Assembly (NCBI RefSeq): GCF_041729615.1
Contig: NZ_CP154874.1
Coordinates: 2,423,001-2,487,000, forward strand
Direction of reading: 5' to 3'
DNA: 64,000 nt
Source: Pseudomonas alcaligenes
Lineage (GTDB): Bacteria > Pseudomonadota > Gammaproteobacteria > Pseudomonadales > Pseudomonadaceae
A program made the position numbers and the translations under genes. Each line of letters starts with the position of its first letter. The stretch's first letter is position 1. Positions 35,010 through 43,008 of this stretch are shown here, piece by piece. Below the pieces are notes generated by a model. That model was not told where the DNA came from. It ran no database searches and worked only from the letters and a program-made list of their open reading frames with translations.

Positions 35010-35045
35010 AAACCGCGTCTACCTCGGCAACTGGGATTGCAGCTT

Positions 35046-37034
35046 TTACATCAGGCGCTTGCCGTCCTCGCGGGTGATCACCACGGTGGCCGAGCGCGGG
35101 CGGCGGCCGGGGCCGTCCGGCCAGCTGCTGAGCAGGTTGGTCGCGGTGGAGCCTTCGCCCGGGTGCTGGATGTTGACGAACAGGGTGCGGAAGTCCGGCG
35201 TGGCGCTGATGCCGGTGACTTCGGCGCCGATCGGGCCGGTGAGGAAGCGCTTGACCTCGCCGCTGCGCGGGTCGGCCACCAGCATCTGGTTGTGGCCGAA
35301 GGGGCCGCTGGCCAGCTGGCTGCCGCTCATGTCGGTCTGGATCCACAGGCGGCCGTCCGGGTCGAACCACAGGCCGTCCGGGCTGGCCAGGATGCTCGCG
35401 TCGGTGAGCGCCGCGCCATCCGGGCCGCGACTGTCGCCCTGCGGCCCGGCGAGCAGGAAGATGTCCCAGTTGAAGCGCTTGCCGGCGTGGTCGCGACGGT
35501 CCTCGCGCCAGCGGATGATGTGGCCGTAGGGGTTGGCCGCGCGCGGGTTGGCCGCATCGGCGACGGTACGCGAGCTGTTGTTGGTGAGGGTGAAATAGAC
35601 TTCGCCGTTATCCGGGTTGACCGCGCCCCACTCGGGTCGGTCCATCTTGGTGGCGCCGACGATGTCGGCGGCCAGGCGGGTATTGATCAGCACCTCACCC
35701 TGGTCGGCGAAGCTCACCCCGGCCGCCGCGCAGGCCGCCTGGAAGGCCTTGTCCTTGAGGTCCAGGGCCAGCCAGTCGCCCGTGCCGTCGGCATTGAAGC
35801 GCGCCACGTAAAGGGTGCCCTCGTCGAGCAGGCGGCCGGGCTGGCGCAGCAGCGGCAGGTACTTGCCGCGGCTGACGTACTTGTAGATGTACTCGTTCTG
35901 CGAGTCGTCGCCGGAGTAGCACACCAGCGGGCGGCCGGCCCTGACCGGGGCGAAGATCAGGCCCTCGTGGGCGAAGCGGCCGAGGGCGCTGTGCTTGATC
36001 GGAGTGGAGGTCGGGTCGAAGGGGTCGATCTCGACGATCCAGCCGAAGTGGTTGGGCTCGTTGCGGTAGTCGCCGCTGGCGTCGGCGGCCTTGCGGGTGG
36101 CGTCGAAGCGCTGGAATTCGTCGCCGGGCAGGGTGTCCCAGCCGAAGCGGCTGCTGCTGCGCAGGCCGTAGCGCTTCAGTTCGCGCGGCAGCTCGGCGTC
36201 GCGGCTGGCGAAGTAGCCGGCCCAGTTTTCCTCGCAGGTCAGGTAGGTGCCCCAGGGCGTCACGCCGTGGGCGCAGTTGTTCTGCGTACCGCGGGTGGCG
36301 GTGCCGTCCGGGCTGTGTAGGGTCCTGAGCAGGGCGTGGCCGCGCGCCGGGCCGGCCATCTGCATCGGCGTGGCGGCGGTGATGCGGCGGTTGTAGGGGC
36401 CGGGCACCACCTGCCAGTCGCCGAAGCGGTCGCGGCGGATCTCGACGATGGTCACGCCGTGGGCGTTGATTTCCTTGCGCACTTCCTCGGCCGAGGTGCG
36501 CTTGCCGTCCACCACGCTCGGGCCGTTGGGGTGCAGCAGCGGCGCGTCGATGTACTCGTTGTTGAACACCAGCAGGCCGTGGCTGGAACGGCGCCCGCCA
36601 CCGTGGCGGCCGTCGATGGGGAAGAAGTGCATGCCGTCGTGGTGCATGCCGACCTGCTCGGCCTGGTCCTGGGCGCTGTTGCTGGCGTCCTCGAGGAAGG
36701 CCGGGAAGCGCCCGCCGATCGGCGTGCCCCAGGGCAGGATGACGCTGGCACGGTAACCGGCCGGCACCTGGATGGCGTCGGCGCGGCTCACCGGCACGGC
36801 GTCGAAGGGCAGGCGGTTGCGCTTGCCCAACGGCAGCCTGGCGCCCTGTTCGGCGGCCGCGACCGCCTGTGGCAGTACACCGAGGAAGCCCAGCGCACCG
36901 ACGGCCGCGCCACCGGCAAGGATCTGCCGGCGGCGCTGGTCGATCAGCTCGCTCATGTGCAGGTTGCCGCAATGGTTGCTGGGGCGTTCATCGCCGCTGC
37001 CAAAGAGCACGGCGTCGTGGTCATCGAGGCTCAT
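35046..37034 (-). CDS. phoX: PhoX-type alkaline phosphatase (DUF839)
   Basis: 662 residues. A Tat signal sits unusually far in, after about 30 residues: RRRQILAGGAAVGALGFLGV. Then family motifs: GMHFFPIDG, LLVFNNEYID, NNCAHGVTPWGTYLTCEENW, NHFGWIVEIDPFD, GRFAHEGLIF, CYSGDDSQNEYIYKYV and SPDGLWFDPDGRLWIQTDMS. PhoX enzymes are iron-calcium phosphatases exported folded by Tat. ATG 37034 has AGAAGGA upstream. Only a weak pho-box-like pattern is visible, so regulation by PhoB is likely from family knowledge but not shown. Confidence 0.88.
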   Translation of the reverse strand: MSLDDHDAVLFGSGDERPSNHCGNLHMSELIDQRRRQILAGGAAVGALGFLGVLPQAVAAAEQGARLPLGKRNRLPFDAVPVSRADAIQVPAGYRASVILPWGTPIGGRFPAFLEDASNSAQDQAEQVGMHHDGMHFFPIDGRHGGGRRSSHGLLVFNNEYIDAPLLHPNGPSVVDGKRTSAEEVRKEINAHGVTIVEIRRDRFGDWQVVPGPYNRRITAATPMQMAGPARGHALLRTLHSPDGTATRGTQNNCAHGVTPWGTYLTCEENWAGYFASRDAELPRELKRYGLRSSSRFGWDTLPGDEFQRFDATRKAADASGDYRNEPNHFGWIVEIDPFDPTSTPIKHSALGRFAHEGLIFAPVRAGRPLVCYSGDDSQNEYIYKYVSRGKYLPLLRQPGRLLDEGTLYVARFNADGTGDWLALDLKDKAFQAACAAAGVSFADQGEVLINTRLAADIVGATKMDRPEWGAVNPDNGEVYFTLTNNSSRTVADAANPRAANPYGHIIRWREDRRDHAGKRFNWDIFLLAGPQGDSRGPDGAALTDASILASPDGLWFDPDGRLWIQTDMSGSQLASGPFGHNQMLVADPRSGEVKRFLTGPIGAEVTGISATPDFRTLFVNIQHPGEGSTATNLLSSWPDGPGRRPRSATVVITREDGKRLM

Positions 37035-37171
37035 CGTTCGGGTCCTTCTGCTGAGGAGGTGCGACGGAGCCATGACGCTAGCGGGCAAAGAAGACGGGAC
37101 TGTGACGCTGAGGTGGCGGATCTGTGGATTGCGACCCGCTTAACGTTTTACCGGCGCTGTGACGCGGGCAG

Positions 37172-37196
37172 AAAAAACCCGGGCCAGGCCCGGGTT
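37172..37196 (-). terminator. Rho-independent terminator of the Tim44-like gene
   Basis: On the minus strand AACCCGGGCC-T-GGCCCGGGTT runs straight into TTTTTTC. A 10-bp GC-rich stem plus T-tract, 19 bases after the stop codon. Confidence 0.88.
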
Positions 37197-37214
37197 CCGT
37201 GGTGCGTGCAGCGA

Positions 37215-38060
37215 TCAGCCGTTCTGGCGGATGCCGGCCACCAGCCAGGGCTGGTCGTCGCCGTTGACCCGCTCCATGCGCCAGCTCTCGCTGAAGGGCT
37301 CGCCCTGGTCGAAGCGCGAGGTCTTGGCCAGGCCGCGGAAGGTCAGGGTGGCGACGGTCTTGTCGGCCAGTTCGTCGATGCCGTCCAGCTGTACCTCGAG
37401 GGCGTCGATGTAGGTGGACTGGTAGCCGTCGCCCAGGCTGGCGCGCTCTTCCTTGAGGAAGCTGAGCATCTGCGGGGTGACGAACTCGGCGATCTTGTCC
37501 ATGTCGCCGGCGTCCCAGTGCTGCTGCAGGGCCAGGAAGTGCTCGCGGCCGGCGCTGACGAAGCGCTGCTCGTCGAACCAGGCCGGGGCGTTGAAGGCCG
37601 GGCGGGCGGCGACCGGCGCGCTACCGCCGAAGATCGGCTGCTGCGGCATCTGGCGCTGCATGCCGCCGGCCATCGCCGGCTGGCCCTGGGCCTGACGGCG
37701 GGCGGCGAACAGGCGGAAGATGACGAATGCGATCAGGCCGAGGAGCAGGATGTCGAGCAGCTGGATGCCCTCGAAGCCGTCACCCATGAACATGGCGGCG
37801 AGCAGGCCGCCGGCGGCGATGCCGGCCAGCGGGCCGAGCCAGCGCGAAGCACCGCTGGCTGCCGGGGCGGCACGCCCGGCGGTGGCCGCGGCGCCACTGG
37901 TGGCGGCCGGCTGGCTGGCGCTGGGGGCGTCGGCCTGGCGGGTCTGGTGGGTCGGCGCGGAGCCGAAGGACTTGCCGCCGCCCATGCGCTTGGCGCTGGC
38001 GTCGAGGCTGAGGGTCAGGCCCAGGCACAGGGCCAGGGCGATGCTGAGAAAACGCTGCAT
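37215..38060 (-). CDS. Tim44-like domain membrane protein
   Basis: 281 residues: signal/anchor (about 1-22), low-complexity Ala/Ser/Gly-rich stretch, two hydrophobic segments (WLGPLAGIAAGGLLAAMFMG and IQLLDILLLGLIAFVIFRLF), then a soluble NTF2-like Tim44 domain with FLALQQHWDAGDMDKIAEFV, TPQMLSFLKEERAS and WLVAGIRQNG. Bacterial members are inner-membrane proteins of unproven role. Followed by a strong terminator. Confidence 0.83.
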   Translation of the reverse strand: MQRFLSIALALCLGLTLSLDASAKRMGGGKSFGSAPTHQTRQADAPSASQPAATSGAAATAGRAAPAASGASRWLGPLAGIAAGGLLAAMFMGDGFEGIQLLDILLLGLIAFVIFRLFAARRQAQGQPAMAGGMQRQMPQQPIFGGSAPVAARPAFNAPAWFDEQRFVSAGREHFLALQQHWDAGDMDKIAEFVTPQMLSFLKEERASLGDGYQSTYIDALEVQLDGIDELADKTVATLTFRGLAKTSRFDQGEPFSESWRMERVNGDDQPWLVAGIRQNG

Positions 38061-38223
38061 GTGGGGTGATCCCGCTGAGGTTGTGGTTCGCGCGTCATGC
38101 TGCCGCAGTCCCGGGTGGCTGGCCAGCCGCAGAATGTTTCCGGATTTATGTACAACTGTGTCTGTTCGCCGCGCCGGGCATCCGGTACACCGGGGTTTTC
38201 GCCACAGGCACGCGAGGTGCGCC

Positions 38224-38862
38224 ATGTACATTCCCAAGGCATTCGCCACCACCGAGCTGGGCCAGCTGCACGGCCTGATCGAGCACAGCCGCCTGGCCGT
38301 GCTGGTCACCCAGGGTGCGCAGGGGCTGCAGGCCAGCCACCTGCCGTTGCTGCTGGCGCCGGACGAGGGCGAGTTCGGCACCCTGTACGGCCACTTCGCC
38401 CGGGCCAACCCGCAGTGGCGCGAGCTGCAGGCCGGTGCCGAGGTGCTGGTGGTGTTCCAGGGCGCCGAGGCCTATGTCAGCCCGAGCTTCTATCCGTCCA
38501 AGGCCGAGCACGGCAAGGTGGTGCCGACCTGGAACTACCAGGCCGTGCACGCCTATGGCCGTGCCGAGGTGTTCGACGCGCGCGAGCGCCTGCTGGCGCT
38601 GGTCAGCGCCCTCAGCGACAGGCACGAACAGGGCCGCGAGCGACCCTGGGCGGTGAGCGAGGCGCCGGCCGAGTACATCGAGGCCATGCTGCGCGCCATC
38701 GTCGGCTTCGCCCTGCCCATCGCCCGGCTGGAGGGCAAGGCCAAGCTCAGCCAGAACAAGGACGCCGCCGATTTCGCCGGGGTGCACGCGGGACTGGCGG
38801 CCTCGCCGTTGCAGGTCGAGCGCCAGCTGGCGCAGGAGATGGCCCTGCTGCGCGGCGCCTAG
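38224..38862 (+). CDS. FMN-binding PaiB-family protein
   Basis: 212 residues, starting MYIPKAFATTELGQLHGLIE. Split-barrel FMN-binding fold: ASHLPLLLAPDEGEFGTLYG, HFARANPQWRELQAG, FQGAEAYVSPSFYPSKAEHG, KVVPTWNYQAVHAYGRAEVF, and LEGKAKLSQNKDAADFAGV. The family is annotated as a negative transcriptional regulator after Bacillus PaiB but has no HTH domain; an oxidoreductase role is as likely. It overlaps the convergent TetR gene by CTAG. Confidence 0.85.
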   Translation: MYIPKAFATTELGQLHGLIEHSRLAVLVTQGAQGLQASHLPLLLAPDEGEFGTLYGHFARANPQWRELQAGAEVLVVFQGAEAYVSPSFYPSKAEHGKVVPTWNYQAVHAYGRAEVFDARERLLALVSALSDRHEQGRERPWAVSEAPAEYIEAMLRAIVGFALPIARLEGKAKLSQNKDAADFAGVHAGLAASPLQVERQLAQEMALLRGA

Positions 38863-39434
38863 CTGAGCAGCCAGCCCAGCGCCGGGCCTCGCAGCTGGCG
38901 GCGCAGCAGGGCGCGCAGGTCGGCCTCGTCCCCCCGGGGCTGGCGCAGCCAGTGCACGAAGGTGCGCAGGTAGGCGGCGGTGAGCAGGCTTTCCTCGGCG
39001 ATGCGCGCCAGGTGCAGGCTCTGCCGGCCGGCCGCCTCGCGCCACCACTGCACGGTGCGGCTGATGCGCAGCAGGCCGCCGACCTGCAGGTGGACATGGC
39101 CGGGCTCCAGCTTGTACAGCAGCATCTGCCCGGTCAGCGCGCGGTGCCCGGCGAGCGCCGCCAGCCAGGCCAGCAGCAGCTCCTCCAGGCGTTTCTCGGC
39201 GCTCAGCGCGGCCAGGTCGGCGCCCTTGGCGCGGGCCAGCAGGGCCTGGTCGGCGCGGTCGAACCAGGCCTCGACCAGGTCGTCCTTCTGCCGGTAGTGC
39301 TTGGCGATGGCGACCAGATCGCAGCCCAGCGCGGCGGCGACCTGGTGCAGGTGCAGGGCTTCCCAGCCGCAGTGCTCGGCCAGGTCGAGGGCGCAGTCGA
39401 GGATCTGCGCGGCGGAAGGGCTCGAACGGGGCAT
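38859..39434 (-). CDS. TetR/AcrR family regulator
   Basis: 191 residues. HTH region: AAQILDCALDLAEHCGWEAL, HLHQVAAALGCDLVAIAKHY, RQKDDLVEAWFDRADQALLA. The C-terminal part is helical. The Pseudomonas relatives of this type tend to sit alone. Stop shared as CTAG with the convergent PaiB-like gene; upstream neighbour is the TRAP-binding protein 77 bp away on the same strand. Confidence 0.8.
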   Translation of the reverse strand: MPRSSPSAAQILDCALDLAEHCGWEALHLHQVAAALGCDLVAIAKHYRQKDDLVEAWFDRADQALLARAKGADLAALSAEKRLEELLLAWLAALAGHRALTGQMLLYKLEPGHVHLQVGGLLRISRTVQWWREAAGRQSLHLARIAEESLLTAAYLRTFVHWLRQPRGDEADLRALLRRQLRGPALGWLLS

Positions 39435-39511
39435 GGCGGCTACCTCCGTCCGACAGTATGGTCAGTCCGGCCCGACAGACGCGGCGGTCTGACGGGCGGC
39501 CTGCCCTGGCA

Positions 39512-40603
39512 TCAGCGCCAGTTGAACAGTTCTTTCTCGGTCACCTCGTGCAGCGGCGCCACCTGGGCCTGGAAGGCCTGCATGGAGGCCCAGATGCGCC
39601 CGTTCAGCTCGTTCTGCGCGGCCAGCTCGCCGAGCACCAGGGCGGATTGCTGGCGCAGGGCGGCCAGCACCTCGTCGGGCAGGCGCTTGAGCTCGGTGCC
39701 CTGCTGCTTGAGCTCTTCCAGGGCGCGGGCGTTGTTGAACACGTAGTCGTCCTGCATGTCCTGGTTGGCGGCGCGGGCGGCTTCCTCGACTATTGCCTCG
39801 AGGTCGTCCGGCAGGCTGTCCAGGGCCTTCTGGTTGACCAGCAGCTCCAGTGCCGCCTGCGGCTCCTGCCAGGCCGGGTAGTAGTAGTACTTGGCCGCCT
39901 TGTGCAGGCCGAAGGCCAGGTCGTTGTAGGGGCTGACCCAGTCGGTGGCGTCGATGGCGCCGGTCTGCAGGGCGGTGAACACCTCGCCGCCGGGCAGGTT
40001 AACGGTGGTGGCGCCGAGCCGGCTGAGCACCTCGCCGCCGAGGCCGGGCATGCGGATCTTCAGACCCTTGAGGTCGTCCAGCGAGGCGATCTCCTTGTTG
40101 AACCAGCCACCCATCTGCATGCCGGTGTTGCCCACGGTCAGCGGCTTCACGCCGAACGGTGCGTAGGCCTCGGCCCACAGGGCCTGGCCGCCGCCGTGGC
40201 TGAGCCAGGCGTTCATCTCCGAAGCGGACAGGCCGAAGGGCACGGCGGTGAAGAACTGCGCGGCCGGCACCTTGCCCTTCCAGTAGTAGGCGGCGCCGTG
40301 GCCCAGCTCGGCGGTGCCCTGGGATACCGCGTCGAACACCTCCAGCGCCGGCACCAGCTCGCCGGCGGCATACACCTTGATCTGCAGGCGCCCGCCGCTC
40401 ATCGCCGCGACCCGCTCGGCGAAGCGGTTGGCCGCGGTGCCCAGGCCCGGATAGTTCTTCGGCCAGGCGGTGACCATCTTCCACTGGAAGCTCTGCGCCG
40501 GGGCGGCGGCTGGCGTGGCGGCGGTCTGGTTCTCGTCCTTGCAGGCGGCCAGGCCGAGGGCGGCGAGGATGCCGGCGAGCAGCATCAGGGGGCGGCGGAT
40601 CAT
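39512..40603 (-). CDS. TRAP transporter substrate-binding lipoprotein (DctP)
   Basis: 363 residues with a lipoprotein signal: [14 protein letters not shown], Cys about residue 21. DctP features: [79 protein letters not shown], and [19 protein letters not shown] with the ligand-pocket Trp. No DctQ/DctM membrane genes lie next to it, so it is an orphan binding protein. The long reading frame running on upstream overlaps uvrD and is not real. Confidence 0.87.
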   Translation of the reverse strand: MIRRPLMLLAGILAALGLAACKDENQTAATPAAAPAQSFQWKMVTAWPKNYPGLGTAANRFAERVAAMSGGRLQIKVYAAGELVPALEVFDAVSQGTAELGHGAAYYWKGKVPAAQFFTAVPFGLSASEMNAWLSHGGGQALWAEAYAPFGVKPLTVGNTGMQMGGWFNKEIASLDDLKGLKIRMPGLGGEVLSRLGATTVNLPGGEVFTALQTGAIDATDWVSPYNDLAFGLHKAAKYYYYPAWQEPQAALELLVNQKALDSLPDDLEAIVEEAARAANQDMQDDYVFNNARALEELKQQGTELKRLPDEVLAALRQQSALVLGELAAQNELNGRIWASMQAFQAQVAPLHEVTEKELFNWR

Positions 40604-40632
40604 GGGGGCTCCTTGTTGTAGGTCTGTCTGAA

Positions 40633-42834
40633 TCAGATCGCTTCCAGCTTGGCGTACGCCAGCATCAGCCACTTGCTGCCTTCGCTGGCGAAGTTGACCT
40701 GCACGCGGGCCTGGGCGCCGCTGCCCTCGAAGTTGAGGATCACGCCTTCGCCGAACAGCGCATGGCGCACCGGCTGACCGAGGCTGAAGGGGGTTTCCGG
40801 CACCTGGCTGCCTGCGAACATCGAGCCACCGCTCATGCTCCGGCTCGGCGCCGCGTAGGGGCGGCTGACGCTGTTGCTCAGGCGCACTTCCTGGATCAGC
40901 GCTGGCGGGATCTCGCGGACGAAGCGCGAGACCTTGTTGTAGGTCTCGTTGCCGTACAGGCGGCGGGTCTCGGCGTAGGTCAGCACCAGCTGCTGCATGG
41001 CGCGGGTCACGCCGACATAGGCCAGACGGCGCTCTTCCTCGAGGCGGCCAGGCTCTTCCAGGCTCATCTTGTGCGGGAACAGGCCCTCTTCCATGCCGAC
41101 CAGGAACACCAGGGGGAACTCCAGGCCCTTGGCGCTGTGCAGGGTCATCAGCTGCACGCAGTCCTCGTGTTCCTCGGCCTGGGTGTCGCCGGCCTCCAGC
41201 GAGGCGTGGGTGAGGAAGGCTGCCAGCGGGCTCATCTCCTCTTCCTCGTTCTCGAAGTTGCGCGCGGCGCTGACCAGTTCCTCGAGGTTCTCCACCCGCG
41301 CCTGGGCCTTCTCGCCCTTCTCGGCCTGGTGCCAGGCCAGCAGCCCGCTCTGCTCGATGACGGTCTGGGTCATCAGGTGCAGCGGCATGTCCAGCACCTT
41401 GGCGGCGAGGTTTTCGATCAGCTCGATGAAGCCGCTCAGCGCTCCGGCGGCGCGGCCGGGCAGGGCCTTGCCCGCGATCAGCTGCTGCATTGCCGCCCAC
41501 ATCGACAGGTCGCTGTGGCGGGCGTGCTCGCGGATGGCCTCGACGGTCTTCTCGCCGACGCCACGGGTCGGCACGTTGATCACCCGCTCCAGCGCGGCGT
41601 CGTTGTGGCGGCCGTCGAGCAGGCGCAGGTAGGCCACCGCGTTCTTGATCTCGGCGCGCTCGAAGAAGCGCTGGCCGCCGTAGATGCGGTAGGGAATCTT
41701 CTCGCGCAGCAGGGCCTCTTCCAGTACCCGCGACTGGGCATTGGAGCGGTAGAGGATGGCGATCTCGCTGCGCTTGAGACCGTCCTTGCGCAGCGCCGCT
41801 TCGATCGACTCGACCACGTAGCGGGCCTCGTCGTGCTCGTTGAAGGCGGCGTACAGACTGATCGGCTCGCCGTCGCTGCCGTCGGTCCACAGCTCCTTGC
41901 CGAGGCGCCCGTTGTTGTTGGCGATCAGCGCGTTGGCGGCCTTGAGGATGCCGGCGGTGGAGCGGTAGTTCTGCTCCAGGCGGATCAGCTGGGTGTCGGG
42001 GAAGTCACTACTGAACTGCTGGATGTTCTCGATCTTGGCGCCACGCCAGCCATAGATCGACTGGTCGTCGTCGCCCACCACCATCAGGCTCTCGCCACCC
42101 TTGGCCAGCAGGCGCAGCCAGGCGTACTGCACGGCGTTGGTGTCCTGGAACTCGTCGACCAGGATGTGGCGGAAGCGCTTCTGGTAGTGCGCCAGCAGGT
42201 CGGGTTTGTCGCGCCACAGGTCCAGCGCGCGCAGCAGCAGCTCGGCGAAGTCGATCACCCCGGTGCGCGCGCAGGCCTCTTCATAGGCCTGGTAGATCTT
42301 CAGCATGGTGGCGAGGAACAGGTCGCCGCCGGGCTGGATATTTTTCGGCCGCAGGCCCTCGTCCTTCTGCCCGTTGATGAACCACTGGGCCTGCTTGGCC
42401 GGCCAGCGCTGTTCGTCCAGGCCCAGTTCGCGGATCACCCTTTTCACCAGGCGCTGCTGGTCGTCGGAGTCGAGGATCTGGAAGTTCTCGCTGAGCCCGG
42501 CTTCCTGCCAGTGCGCGCGCAGGATGCGGTGGGCCAGGCCGTGGAAGGTGCCAACCCACATGCCGGCCGGGCTCTGGCCGAGCATCTGCTCGATGCGCTG
42601 GCGCATCTCGGCCGCCGCCTTGTTGGTGAAGGTCACCGACAGGATCGAGTAGGGCGAGGCGTTGAGGAACTGGATCAGGAAGGCGATGCGGTGCACCAGC
42701 ACGCGGGTCTTGCCGGAACCTGCGCCGGCCAGCACCAGCTGGCGGCCGAGCGGCGCGGCCACGGCCTGGCACTGCGCATCGTTGAGGGAGGCGAGGAGAA
42801 GTTCGGGGTCGAGAAGGGCGGGATCTTTATGCAT
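40633..42834 (-). CDS. uvrD: DNA helicase II UvrD
   Basis: 733 residues, superfamily 1 helicase: Q-motif [12 protein letters not shown], Walker [16 protein letters not shown], motif Ia [12 protein letters not shown], motif [12 protein letters not shown], motif [18 protein letters not shown], motif IV LEQNYRS, motif [16 protein letters not shown] and motif [11 protein letters not shown]. The C-terminal 60 residues hold the [18 protein letters not shown]udor-like region typical of UvrD/PcrA. It works in nucleotide excision and mismatch repair. Divergent from the GGDEF/EAL gene, as in Pseudomonas aeruginosa. I saw no LexA-type CTG-N10-CAG site upstream. Confidence 0.93.
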   Translation of the reverse strand: MHKDPALLDPELLLASLNDAQCQAVAAPLGRQLVLAGAGSGKTRVLVHRIAFLIQFLNASPYSILSVTFTNKAAAEMRQRIEQMLGQSPAGMWVGTFHGLAHRILRAHWQEAGLSENFQILDSDDQQRLVKRVIRELGLDEQRWPAKQAQWFINGQKDEGLRPKNIQPGGDLFLATMLKIYQAYEEACARTGVIDFAELLLRALDLWRDKPDLLAHYQKRFRHILVDEFQDTNAVQYAWLRLLAKGGESLMVVGDDDQSIYGWRGAKIENIQQFSSDFPDTQLIRLEQNYRSTAGILKAANALIANNNGRLGKELWTDGSDGEPISLYAAFNEHDEARYVVESIEAALRKDGLKRSEIAILYRSNAQSRVLEEALLREKIPYRIYGGQRFFERAEIKNAVAYLRLLDGRHNDAALERVINVPTRGVGEKTVEAIREHARHSDLSMWAAMQQLIAGKALPGRAAGALSGFIELIENLAAKVLDMPLHLMTQTVIEQSGLLAWHQAEKGEKAQARVENLEELVSAARNFENEEEEMSPLAAFLTHASLEAGDTQAEEHEDCVQLMTLHSAKGLEFPLVFLVGMEEGLFPHKMSLEEPGRLEEERRLAYVGVTRAMQQLVLTYAETRRLYGNETYNKVSRFVREIPPALIQEVRLSNSVSRPYAAPSRSMSGGSMFAGSQVPETPFSLGQPVRHALFGEGVILNFEGSGAQARVQVNFASEGSKWLMLAYAKLEAI

Positions 42835-43008
42835 CGCGGCATTCTACGGGCGGGGTCCGGGGGCGGCAAACCGCACCGTACGCTCAGTGAACAAGCGTGC
42901 GCCGTTTGTCGAGCGGTGCCATTAAAAAGCCAGCCTCAGGCTTGGGCGGGCGCTCTAGCTCGGGTATGCTCGGGAAAAGTCAGGCATCCCATTACAAGAA
43001 TATCGCCT

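Noticed and set aside
37061..37110. Pho boxes upstream of phoX
   Set aside because: Only GTCAC/GTCAT fragments with poor second halves are visible; not enough to call, although PhoB control is common for phoX.
39512..41890. 792-codon frame suggesting a fused TRAP-binding protein
   Set aside because: The part before residue 430 is antisense/out-of-frame uvrD sequence; the real protein starts at 40603 with a lipoprotein signal.
40762..43008. Upstream extension of the GGDEF/EAL frame to a 1747-codon protein
   Set aside because: The extension is antisense to uvrD; the true start is ATG 43009 followed by a normal membrane domain.
42835..43008. LexA box between uvrD and the GGDEF/EAL gene
   Set aside because: No CTG-N10-CAG pattern could be found by eye.
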